Below are positions 22,117 to 32,834 of a stretch of DNA of 64,000 nt, in pieces; within the stretch, counting starts at the first letter, position 1; each line of letters begins with the position of its first letter. This DNA is from Pholiota molesta. Lineage: Eukaryota; Basidiomycota; Agaricomycetes; Agaricales; Strophariaceae. Under the pieces are notes generated by a model. The model was not told the origin of the DNA. It ran no database searches and saw only the letters and a list, made by a program, of their open reading frames with translations. The translations under genes and the position numbers were made by a program. The stretch is from the NCBI GenBank assembly GCA_014925825.1, contig JACGCK010000159.1, positions 1 through 64,000 of the forward strand, written 5' to 3'.

Positions 22117-23065
22117 TTAGCGTGATCTCGCTAATGAGATGCGTTCCGTGCGTCTCGAGGTCGTCTGGGGGCCTGGTGCGCCGATGTTTTCTTCGTAAAT
22201 CCTCGTATGGATAATGGCATTGACGAGTTGCGTCCACCATTGAATAAGGAACTGGAAGACAGATGATTCCCAACATTTCTTGTGCTCGTCAACCATTTCG
22301 ACCTGGATTACGAGCGGGATGCCAGTGGCAGGAGGGAACCTATCGACTATTTCCCATGCGCCTTCGTACGATGAAGGGTCGAATCGTTCAACGCGTGAGC
22401 CGCTGTCGATCAACGGTTTCCAGAAGAGCTCGCTCAAGTGTTTCTCCCGAGCCAATCCAGCGTCCTGGCGTTCGAGCTCATCCCAAAAGGTAGTGAGTAG
22501 CACGACGTTCTTCAGGGCTTCGGGGCCGCAAAGTCATTGGAACATGCCGAGGTTTCTTTGTGGCATCCCTCTCATCCTCGAATCTCGAATACTATGGAAG
22601 TGCAGCAGCTTGATGCGCTTGCTATGTATATCTAGAACATCAAGAATGCTATGCGTCACCGATCTCAAGTTTAAAATTATAGTAAGTCACTTACGTGGTT
22701 TCTAGCCACTTAGCTATTCCTTCAAGAACATCGTAATCGGTTCTGTTGGTATCATCGAATCCTGGAGTATCGACGATAATGATTTTTGATCACTTCGACC
22801 GGGGCGGAGACAGCCAAATGCATGAATTCTCTGGGTACATGATCGTAGGCCACCGCTCGTCGCCGCGACTTCGGCTCCAAGGAGCGTGTTGATAAACTGA
22901 AAAATATGTCGTGAGATACACGTCAATGCATGTAAGTCATAACAACACGCCGAGCTTTTTCCAGTTCCGGAAGGTCCCATAACGCTAAATCATCTTCACA
23001 GTTGAGTAAACTGTTCAGAAATGGCCAAATTCCACTTACGCGATTATGATGTCTTGAGGGTTCAT
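22117..23065 (-). pseudogene. P-loop GTPase G1, decayed
   Basis: The start MNPQDIIIA (23065) splices to VMGPSGTGKSS (P-loop). The next exon (from about 22918) reads FINTLLGAEVAATSGGLRSC, then needs a one-base correction in the A run near 22784 to continue as IIIVDTPGFDDTNRTDYDVL. A later exon reads HFHSIRDSRMRGMPQRNLGM and hits an in-frame TGA (near 22540) in place of a residue in the conserved F(R/K)QLCG stretch. After it come VVLLTTFWDELERQDAG and a coding tail to 22117. It belongs to a different subfamily from G2-G5 (different tail, no KDEE coiled coil). The intron after the P-loop exon appears to have a GC donor. Confidence 0.75.
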
Positions 23066-23316
23066 GCATCTGAATAGTTCAGTTCATCCAACAAGATAGG
23101 GGATGGGTTGCTGGCCTCCGACACGAAACCGATTGTATCTAAGTAGTGTTGATATCCGAAGTTCAGGAGTTACGACTGATTTCCATTCCGACGAGGCAAA
23201 TCTTGTTGTACAGAACTGGCAAGCAGCATGATTTACTGTATTGTTGGAGGGACATTCGAGTTTGTACGCAAAAAAGTGTAAGAAACAATGTAGGAATCTC
23301 ATCGTAGGAACGATAT

Positions 23317-24687
23317 CTAATGAATACCAAAAATTCCATCAACAGCACGGCCAATCATCCCAAAAAATCCGCCACCTCGCGCCGGGGGACATCGCTGCAA
23401 CTCTTCTATCTGACGCATAAGCCCTTCCCTCTGAGCCACTGACTCAGAAGCTACGCGATTGAGCTGCCCCTGGAGATCATTCAAATGGCGAGCGTGCTCC
23501 TCTGCAGCTCGCTCAGCTTCCTGGCGGGCAGATTCCGAGAGCTCGTGCATTCGCCTTTCCAGCCGGCTCTTTTCTTCGTTGTATTCGGAGGCGAGTTTCT
23601 GAGAGTCTGTTTGAACGCGATTCATTTCCGCTTGAAGTTTCCGAGTTTCGGCATCGAGCTCCCGTCTGGTTTCTTCGTCTTTGGTTCTGATCGCTTCTAA
23701 AAGTGAAAATCAATCGAACCTTATTAGCTTGATGTTGTGCATGAAAAATGATGAAATGAAATACTTGCCCCTCATTTCTTCCTGGAGTGCCTGCATCTCG
23801 CGGCGATGCTTCTGCATCTGCAGCATCAACTCTTTATTCAACTCTGCGCCAGCTGCAGTCTGAGAAATGTCCTTCTTTTCATCGACGAGCTCGCGCTGAA
23901 TCTGAAGTGACATTGGGTGGTTTTGTATGATGTGCTGAAGAATAGCATGGGCCGATTCGCGTGTCTTTTCGTGTCGAGCAAACAACGCGCCCTTGTCCAA
24001 AACAGGCTTGAAGAACATATCTTGGCTAGCAAGTTCAGCTTCACGCGCCTCGCCGATCTCGAGGGAGACTTCGCTCCACATGTTCGTGAGGATGACTACA
24101 TTGTGTAACGTGCTGTCTCCGCAGAGTTGTCTGAACAATTTGAAGTTTCGAGTGGAGATTCCACCCATGCGGATGTCGGAAATACGGTGGATGTAAATTA
24201 CCCCAGAAAGCTTCTTGCCATTCTCGTAGCTGATCATAATGAAGGGAAGTGATCGTCGATTAGAGGGATTGATAACATAGCACAGCATAAATGGATATTC
24301 TTACGCAGTAGCTAAAAAAGCAGCAATCATGCGTAGGATGTCACTGTCGCTCTTAGTAGTATCGTCAAATCCAGGCGTGTCGATCAAGGTGACTGATCGC
24401 CCCTTAAGCATGAAAGGCTGCGCGACTTGAACGATGTTCGTGCATGACTTCAATCCTCTGCCAACCCGAAGGTCTGAACCACTGGCGAGGTTGATGAACT
24501 GGAAACAAATTTGAGTTAGTGTTTACCGATTTGATTCATAGTCGCATAGAGTACGTACCGTTGTCTTGCCACTACCTGTGGCTCCCATCACTCTATTTAA
24601 GCGCCCGTAGTGGTCTCAGCAAACGATACAGATTGAAGATACATGGGAAGCGTACGCGACTGTAACCTCAGAATCATTTCCAATCAT
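23317..24687 (-). CDS. P-loop GTPase G2 with coiled-coil tail (366 aa)
   Basis: Exons: 24687-24656, 24592-24559, 24498-24305, 24229-23769 and 23696-23317. The start ATG lies directly after an acceptor (ATTCCTAG), which implies an intron in the 5' UTR. The G domain has Walker A GATGSGKTT (residues 14-22), a Thr in GLKSCTN, G3 DTPGFDDT and a G4-position strand VVILTNMW without a classical NKxD. Fungal proteins of this type are usually described as AIG1/G-domain-like. From about residue 150 a conserved helical region (GEAREAELASQDMFF, HAILQHIIQN) leads to a long coiled coil (KDEETRRELDAETRKLQ). The C-terminus, FFGMIGRAVDGIFGIH, could form a membrane-binding amphipathic helix. The intron before the coiled coil has a GC donor (GCAAGT). 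Substrate and role are unknown. Confidence 0.8.
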
Positions 24688-25139
24688 CTAGGAATTCGGT
24701 CAATAAATGGTATCGGATGTGCTTAGAATAACACAACACACCAAATTGTAGGTCATTGGGTTGTGCGGTATGGCGCCGGTCTAATATCCATATTCCAGTG
24801 GTCAGTCAAGAAACCAAATAGAATGAGGATACTCACAAGAACTTGTTCCGATATCCTGGAGCTGTCCTGGAGAGAAGTTCGAGGGCTCAACTCTAATGAT
24901 TATTTTGGTGCAGTATATGTAGTGTGGAATCGCTCGCGGCTCGAAAGGGTTCGCCTTATCGTAACTTTAAACCTAAACCTTGCCTAAACCTGTGTATCCG
25001 CAGCTCATCTTGGAGCGCTTCATTGTTCTCGATTCTTCTACCACCTCGTTGATGTAATCTCCGGAGCTGCGGTGACATGACTATGTGATTCTGTGCATGC
25101 ACAAAAGGTGATCATGATGCTCATTCAAATCGGATTGTA

Positions 25140-26320
25140 CGAAGTCATCGAGCTCTTGCTGCTGAGCCATAGCCTCGGCAGCCACGCGATTGAGGTGCGC
25201 CTGTATCGCAGCCTACGGGCGTGCGTGTTCAGCGGCAGCTCGCGCGGCTTCCTGGTGCGCTAATTCGGCCTGCTCCTGCATTTGCCTCTCGAGACGCCTC
25301 TGGTCCCCGACGTGTTCAGCGGCGACAGTTTGAGCTTCCAGTTGAGCGCGAATCATTTCGGCATGGAGTCTTTGAGCTTCAGCCTCGGCCGCGCGTCTGG
25401 CTGGTTGTTCTTGGATTCTGATCGCCTTTGAACAGCATATTATTAGAGTTTAATTTGGAAAAAATTGAAGGACAAAAATTAAAACGTACCTTTCGTTGCC
25501 TCCTGAAGAACCTCCATCTCGCGATTATTCTTCTCAATCTGCAGCATCATCTCATTGTTTACTCGACGCCAGCCGCTGTCCCAGAAATATCTTTCTTCTC
25601 ATCAACCAGCTCGCGTTGGATTTGGAGCGAATATGGTCGATTTTGGATTATGTGCTGAACGATGGCATGTGCCGACTGGGTTGTATTCTCGTGACGGAGA
25701 AGCAAGGCATCTTTCTCCAGAACTGGCTTGAAAATAGGTCTTGGCTAGCGAGGTCTGCCTCACGCGCCTCGCCGACCTCGCAGGTAACGTCACCCCACAT
25801 GCTCGTCAGGATAACGACGTTCTGCAGGGTGCTGTCACCGCAGAGCTGTCTGAACATATTGAAATTCCTGGTAGAAATGCCACTCATGCGGATGTCGGAA
25901 ACGCGATGGATGTATATCACACCGGCAAGCTTCTTTCCGTTCTCGTAGCTGTCCATAACAAGGAGCGTTAGACAGATCAGATCGAGAACATCATCTTACT
26001 TGGTGGCTAAGAACACAGAAATCATCCGCAGGGTGTCACTATCATCTTTGGTAGTGTCGTCGAAGCCAGGTGTATCGATCAGGGTAATTGATTGCCCATT
26101 AAGTATGAAAGACTGCGCGATCTGCACGATGTTCAAGCAGGATTGCAATTCTCCGCCAACCCGAAGGTTTGCGCCACTGGCGACGTTTACAAACTGAAGG
26201 CAATTAAATTATAAATTATTTGTTGACACAGAGTTGTTGCGGAACTCTGTAGAGCACGTACGTTTGTCTTGCCACTTCCCGTGGCCCCCACAACTCTGTT
26301 GAATCATCCGTCATATTGTC
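25140..26320 (-). pseudogene. P-loop GTPase G3, frameshifted
   Basis: The P-loop exon (VVGATGSGKTN, near 26290-26257) and the next exon (FVNVASGANLRVGGELQSC ... DTPGFDDTTKDDSDTL) are intact and are followed by YENGKKLAGVIYIHRVSDI. Compared with G5 one T is missing in LASQDLFF (near 25735) and one in VELNNE (near 25567). A TAG interrupts EHARQQA (near 25213), and the acceptor before the coiled-coil exon is damaged. The first exon has no proper donor. It is closest to G5, so it is probably a tandem duplicate that died. Confidence 0.8.
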
Positions 26321-26335
26321 AACGATGACTCGAAG

Positions 26336-27540
26336 TAAAGACAATTGACGCCATCCTGATATGTCGCTGCGTTGCATCACTGAATCTTTGATCTGTCCAG
26401 TAGGAAGTCGTACAGCGAGGCGCAGGCTATGCGGAGCACCGCTTTGGGGTAAACGAGAGGTGGAGCAAACACAATGGCGTGCATATCCGTTAAAATTTAC
26501 GGTACTCGAAACGTTAACCAAGGAGTTCCTCAACTACACCCATGTCATTGTGGTAGGCACTTGCCAGAATGGGCAACGCCAAAGCCTCCGAGGCCATCAG
26601 AACTGAAGACAAGACAGAGCAGTATATCGTGTTTAGGAGAGTGAAAGGTGTCGCTTTGCCAGAATCAGATAAACCGAGAAAGACATCAAGCGCTTCGCAG
26701 GATGGAGGGAGGAGTCGATGGATTGTCGCAAGGGTTTCTAGTAGGTTGACGTTATATAGGATTTGCAAGCGCGAGCTCAAGTTCACCTTGGTAGTTGTCG
26801 TCCAGGATCAGGCCTTTCGTGAGCGGTTGAGAAATTCATGTTGAGAGCGAGGTCGATTTCGTATTCTCTGCCGCCGGGACTACTGATGAGGAAAATAATT
26901 GAATTTGTCGCAGCACAGAAATACCAGTTCCTAAGTAGCACAAAGAGGAGTTTCGCCGGCGATTGGACATTGAAATTGCCTTCAATGACATTTTCCACAA
27001 TGACAACCTTAGCTGGCAGGCAGGAACAAGCGGCGCGACTTACTCATATGAATTTGGAACTCCGACCGCGAATTTCCTTCAAGTTCACGGTTCACGTTCA
27101 CCAGCGGCTCTGATTCACGACTTTTTGGCGGGTGGTTCTGCCTCTGTGTATGAACTCTGGAATTCAAATTCTTGAACCCTTCATAACTGGAGTCAAGGTT
27201 CAGACGCTCAGCCTTCTAAGTATGGTATAAATTTGGGCGCCTTTCGTCCAAACTTCCTCAAAGGTCTCAGCTATCCATTACTTGTAAGAATCGATGTCGA
27301 AAGGATGGCAGGACCTCCAGGTAAATAGTCGCATCCTTTCAGATATTCGCTCCTAACCTTGTTATGCTTCTACCCACTAGTATTTCTAATGCAGGTCGAA
27401 CCACCGGTTCGCCGTCATCCCGACATACATACCTCTTCAGCTCGCCAAGACCGCAATGTTTAACCGGGAGCAACTTGCTACAACATCTGATATCTTGAAT
27501 TATCGAAGGGTATTGACAATATGTGTGTGTGGAATAACGC
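26336..27540. other. Spacer between G3 and G4; no supportable gene
   Basis: A minus-strand open stretch from about 27000 to 26514 (including LETLATIHRLLPPSCEALDV) has some coding character but no start, splice or family evidence. The rest looks like ordinary AT-balanced spacer. Confidence 0.3.
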
Positions 27541-27550
27541 AAGAAAGTTA

Positions 27551-28745
27551 TCAAAAGTCAAAAATGTCATCAAGCGCACGCCCAATCAAGCCGAAAAGTC
27601 CCCCAGAACGTCGTTCCGATAGTTCTTGCATTCGCGTTTCCAGCCTGGCTTTTTCTTCATTGTATTCGGAGGCAAGTCTCTGAGCGTCAGCTTGGATGCG
27701 ATTCATTTCACCCTGGAGTTTTTGAGTCTCGGCCTCCAGCTCGCGTCTGGTTTCTTCATCCTGGAGTCTGATTGCTTCTAAAAATGAGAAGGAACTTAAG
27801 CTTGTCAGCGTGCCGTTGCGAGTGCAATGGTACTTGCCCTTCATTTCTTCTTCGAGCGCCTGCATCTCGCGACGATGTCTCTCCATCTGTACCATCAGCT
27901 CCCTGTTCAACTCGGCGCCGGCTGCAGTCTCAGAAATATTCTTCTTTTCGTCGATAAGTTCGCGCTGAATTTGAAGCGACAGAGGTCGGTTTTGTATGAT
28001 GTGTTGAAGAATAGCATGGGCCGATTCACGCGTGTTTTCGTGTCGAAGGAGCGAGGCGCCTTTGTCCAAGGCAGGCTTGAAGAACATATCTTGGCTGGCG
28101 AGTTCAGCTTCACGCGCCTCACCGATCTCAGGAGTGACTTCGCTCCACATGTTCGTGACGATGACCACGTTTTGTAATGTGCTGTCCCCGCAGAGTTGTT
28201 TGAACATCCTGAAGCTTCGCGTGGAGATTCCGCCCATGCGGATATCAGAAATACGATGGATGTAAACTAGCCCAGAAAGTTTTTTGCCATTCTCGTATCT
28301 GTTGATAATTGAAGAGAGCATGAGAGCTGATTAAAAGGATAGCAGAACATGGAATAGAGTGCCTTACTCAGTAGCTAAGAAGGCGGCAATCATGCTGAGG
28401 ATGTCGCTGTCACTCTTGGTAGTGTCATCGAAGCCAGGTGTATCAATCAGAGTGACTGAGCGGTTGTTCAGCATAAAAGGCTGCGCGACTTGCACGATGT
28501 TCGTGCATGACTGCAATCCTCCGCTTACGCGAAGGTCTGAGCCACTGGCGAAGTTGATGAACTGAAGGTGAATTTGGTACCGATTCAATCCATAGTTGCG
28601 TAGGGTACGTACCGTTGTCTTGCCACTACCAGTGGCTCCCATCACTCTATTTAAGCGCCCGTGACAATTTCAGAGAATAAGTAACACAAATTGAAGATAG
28701 ATGGGAAGCGTACGCGACCGTAACTTCTGAATTATTAGCAACCAT
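27551..28745 (-). CDS. P-loop GTPase G4 with coiled-coil tail (315 aa)
   Basis: Exons 28745-28714, 28646-28613, 28561-28368, 28298-27838 and 27777-27551. The first four have the same lengths as in G2 and G5 (32, 34, 194 and 461 nt). Motifs: GATGSGKTT, SGGLQSCTN, DTPGFDDTTKSDSDIL, NVVIVTNMWSEV, then the coiled coil QDEETRRELEAETQKLQ. The tail is the shortest of the set and ends GLFGLIGRALDDIFDF, like that of G2. The last intron is 60 nt with a GC donor (GCAAGT) and no in-frame stop, so its retention would insert 20 residues. A 5'-UTR intron probably runs from the GTGAGT near 29048 to the CCTAG just before the ATG. Confidence 0.82.
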
Positions 28746-29406
28746 CTAGGAATGTGATCAATACTGCTATCAAATAGACCTATACCAGACAAACCGACCT
28801 GGGACAAGGCGCAAAATCCGCTCAAGAAATTCGCCCAAATAATCAAGTGTTGAAAGAAATATGGAATTTGCATAGTCTCACGAATCTCATATGGTGGAGG
28901 AAAAAGAAAATCGACATCAGCTTTTTCGAATACATTCGATTCTCGAAGCAATGGCCACTGGTCTTGCGACATGAGACAAGCGACCAGTTTCGGCCATATG
29001 CATACTGGGACAGGATGGCCAAAACGATTGAAATGAGACAGTACTCACAAGTTCTCGTTCCGATATCTTAAGAGATGAATTTGGAGGAGACTCATTCTGA
29101 ACAATTATGTTGCAGCATTTTATATGGTTTGGAATCGTTTGAAAGGATTTGCCGTTATCGAAACTTAGCTTTAATCGTACACCTAATTATCCGCAGCTCG
29201 TCATATACTTGGAGCATTTCATTGTTTTCTTCTACCCCCTCATCCTCGTGGAGCATAATCTCCGTAGCTGCGGTGATATTAATGTGAATATGTGCATGCA
29301 TATAAGGTAGTTATGATAGATATTTGGATTGAATTGGGAGAAGTCGACGATAGGGATATTCAAAGCTCAATATGTACATTTCCGTGTGTAAGGTGTTGCA
29401 CTTGAA

Positions 29407-30740
29407 TCAAGCAATGCAACATATGCCGCCATCATCCTGATGGCTCCTTTGCAGTGCGTCTCTCTGCCGTTCAAGTTCTTGCTGTTGAGCCACGGCCTCG
29501 GCAGCCACGCGATTGAGATGCGCCTGGAACTCAGCCTGCTGTCGGGCGTGCTCAGCGGCAGCTCGCTCGGCTTCCTGACGCGCCAATTCGGCCTGCGCTT
29601 GCATTTGCCTATCGAGACGCCTCTGTTCTTCGATGTGTTCGGCGGCGAGTCTTTGAGCTTCCGATTGAGCGCGAATCATTTCATCATGGATCCTTTGCGC
29701 TTCAGCCTCGGCTGCGTGTTTGGTTTGTTCTTCTTGAATTCTAATTGCCTCTAAAGATCAAATTTTGTCAGCATATGGTTGTAATTGAAACATGCAAGGA
29801 CAATAGTTGATACGCACCTTTCGTTGCCTCCTGAAGAGCCTCCATCTCGCGACGATGCTTCTCAATCTGCAGCATCATCTCATTGTTTAACTCGACGCCA
29901 GCCGCTGTCCCAGAAATATCTTTCTTCTCATCAACCAGCTCGCGTTGGATTTGAAGCGGAAGTGGTCGATTTTGGATTATGTGCTGAAGAACAGCATGCG
30001 CCGACTGGGTTGTATTTTCGTGACGGAGAAGCAAGGCACCTTTCTCGAGGACTGGCTTGAAAAAGATGTCTTGGCTAGCGAGCTCTGCCTCACGCGCTTC
30101 GCCAATCTCGCGCGTAACTTCGCCCCACATGTTCGTCAGAATAACGACGTTCTGCAGGGTACTGTCACCGCAGAGCTGTCTGAACATCTTGAAATTCCTA
30201 GTGGAGATGCCGCTCATGCGGATGTCGGAAATGCGATGGATGTAAATCACACCAGCCAGCTTCTTTCCGTTCTCGTAGCTGTCCATAACAAGCAGCGTTA
30301 GAGAGATCGAGAACATCAAACATGCATACTAATCATCTTACTTGGTGGCCAAGAAGGCAGCAATCATCCGCAGGATGTCGCTGTCGCTTTTGGTAGTGTC
30401 ATCGAAGCCAGGTGTATCGATCAGAGTGACTGATCGGCCGCTAAGCATGAATGGCTGCGCCATCTGCACGCTGTTGGTGCAAGACTGCAATCCTCCTCCA
30501 ACCTGAAGGTTCGCGCTGCTGGCGACATTTAAGAACTGAAGGTAAGAATATCAGCATGTAATTTATATTATAATACTTATATATGTGGAGCACAGCTTTG
30601 CAGAGAACGTACGGTTGTCTTACCACTTCCCGTGGCCCCCATAACTCTATTTAAGCGCCGGTCATGATGTCAATGATAACACGAAGTAAAGACACAGAGT
30701 AAACATACGCGATCATGATCTCGGGACTATCGACGATCAT
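29407..30740 (-). CDS. P-loop GTPase G5 with coiled-coil tail and CCIA end (354 aa)
   Basis: Exons 30740-30709, 30646-30613, 30535-30342, 30278-29818 and 29750-29407, with a normal GT donor (GTGCGT) at the last intron. The G domain is as in G2 and G4 (GATGSGKTT, DTPGFDDTTKSDSDILRMI, VVILTNMWGEV). The coiled coil is Glu/Gln/Ala-rich (QEEQTKHAAEAEAQR, ELARQEAERAAAEHARQQAE). It ends ICCIA before TGA. The last four residues, C-C-I-A, fit a CaaX prenylation box, whereas G2 and G4 end in a hydrophobic helix, so membrane attachment may be reached by different routes. Start follows a CTTAG acceptor, implying a 5'-UTR intron as in its neighbours. Confidence 0.82.
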
Positions 30741-31433
30741 CTAAGAAGTTGTCAATACGCAGCCAAATGAAGTCAGGATAAAACGAAAGCGTACTGTGAG
30801 TTGAGTTGCACCAGACAGTGATCTATAAATGTCATTCACAACCGGTGAAAATCAGGGTTCCACCAGTGTTAGAAATTTATGGCGGTATGTACTCACAAGT
30901 GGGATAATTGGTTTGCCGATATCAGAAGTTCAGAATCGCCTGTTCCCCTCTTTATATGTACTGAGAATGCTTTGTCCTTTTGTCGATTCTGCTGCCTCAT
31001 TGCCTACAGACGTCTGTACTGCGGTGATATAAATATGTCACCGTATGTAGTTCTGTTGGTTCCTAAAGGATCGATACCCATTTGGATTCAGTTAATTTAA
31101 GTCACTGACAACGGATATTAAATTTCAAAGACGCAGTCTGTGGAAGAACAGAAGACGGAAAACATCAATCCAAGAATCGTAACACGGCTTCGATAAGGTA
31201 TATAACTTGAAGGCAAGGTCCGGTGCCCAGGCGCCATCATGATACGATCATTTGAACCTTAGAACAATGATAATCATTCGCTGGTACTTGATCTACTTCA
31301 ACGTCGAGGATATCGGTGATCCCGGTAAGAGATCGGGGTTTTGATCCCTAGCATTATCCTGACTATATCTATTCGGCACAAAACGTGTCAGTCCCAGACC
31401 AAAAGAATTCACATGCGCTACGTCAGGTGCGAC
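30741..31433. other. Spacer; likely 5' leader and promoter of G5
   Basis: It contains the presumed leader exon of G5 ending at the GTGAGT near 30897, next to a block (GATATCGG) also found upstream of G4. No further gene is supported. Confidence 0.35.
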
Positions 31434-32105
31434 TCACAAAACATTAAGACTGATGAAGTTTTGTGACGAGCCAGCTGATCGAGCTTTAGGCAACATCTGT
31501 CTCTTGATCCCCAAAGTATTGGGTGCCAATTCACGCTGGTGGCTGCGATTGGAACTTCTACGTTCAGGCACACTGGGAACTGCAGTCGAAGGTGGATCGT
31601 ACGACCTCATTGACCCTGCTGTCGACAGAGGGGGCATATACCGAGCTGGAGGCGGCTTTTGCTTGTGCATCGAGGGCATACGCACAATCGGACCGCTTGG
31701 TGGGGTGTATGGGATGTGTTGGCTAGTAAATTCTGTGGAGGCTGCCATATGCTTACGACTGGCTGCGCTTATACGGAATAGGAGTAGTGCGAAAACGCCG
31801 AGGAGGGCGATGGCAGCGCCAGCGATGACACCGCCTGCGATGGGGTTTGGGTTGAGTGAAGAGGCTTTTTGTGTGGTGTTGGTCGGAAGAATGGTATACG
31901 TGCTGGAGGGGCTAGGTATCTGTTGAAGCTGCTGTCCCGCTATTGATCCATTCTCAACCACCAGGGTTTCGAGAGTGAGCGGTGTGGTTTCATTGTTTTC
32001 AAAGTTCCCCGAGTTGTCATAATTCGAGGTAGTTATGACCGGTAGGCAACTTCCGCTGTCTCGTATATTCGCGTCGGCATCGTCAACGCGAACGATTGCG
32101 CTCAT
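31434..32105 (-). CDS. Single-pass membrane protein (223 aa), unrecognised
   Basis: Single frame from ATG at 32105. The N-terminal ~90 residues are polar and rich in Ser/Thr/Asn with possible N-glycosylation sites (NETT, NTTQ). One clear transmembrane helix follows (GGVIAGAAIALLGVFALLLF, about residues 91-110). The cytoplasmic tail is Pro/Ser/Arg-rich (SRKHMAAS, PPARYMPPLSTAGS). The opening VDDADANIRDSGS recalls the ectodomain start of agaricomycete single-pass proteins, but here that domain would be truncated. An upstream exon with a signal peptide may exist: the minus-strand region 32260-32560 stays open but has no convincing splice link. Confidence 0.55.
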   Translation of the reverse strand: MSAIVRVDDADANIRDSGSCLPVITTSNYDNSGNFENNETTPLTLETLVVENGSIAGQQLQQIPSPSSTYTILPTNTTQKASSLNPNPIAGGVIAGAAIALLGVFALLLFRISAASRKHMAASTEFTSQHIPYTPPSGPIVRMPSMHKQKPPPARYMPPLSTAGSMRSYDPPSTAVPSVPERRSSNRSHQRELAPNTLGIKRQMLPKARSAGSSQNFISLNVL

Positions 32106-32834
32106 CTTTTTCTTAGGACCTGGTCAAACAAGGAAAATAAGCGACAAAGGCGAAGTTGATACTGGGTAGAGCGTTAGCAGGGCTTTTAAAGTGGGAACGA
32201 TGGCTTAGCGCGCCAAAAGTATAATCATTTGATGCTTCTTGCCGCAAACGTTCCTCGATTTTACGACGTGGACAAAACTACATTTTGGGTGAAGAGTTTC
32301 GTAGGTGTTTGTAGACTTAACCGTTGACGCCCATAGCTGTTTATTCCGGGTGTGATTATGTGGGTATAGTAACGTTCCAGGGTATAGCTGTCATCCCATC
32401 GCCTTGAGTAGTCGTGTATAATGGTTTGCCGACATATGGCTGTACGAGTTGACGGCGCTGAGATGATCAAAGAGGGTGAAGGACTCGGTGGTGGCGGAGA
32501 CGGTGAGATTAGATTTGAGCGTTGTTGGCTGCAAGGCTCAGTTTTAATTTTAAATCCCGGAATCATCTGCCGTACTAGGCGCCCAGTTTGATGAAAGAAA
32601 ACTTGAGCAGGATATCGCAGACGCGACCTGACCTCGATGTCAACGATGATGAGAGTTCAAGTTGACGCCAGTGCCGAAACAGGAAATGTTGTAGTTCGAA
32701 CTCCGGCTCGGCAACCGCCGTCAAAGACGGTCACGTGTATTCCCAGCGCGACGCGATTGCCAACTAAACAAAATCAAATGAAGGCTTGAATTCCAACATT
32801 GACTATTAGCCGACATCCATCTCAAGCGTGCCCT

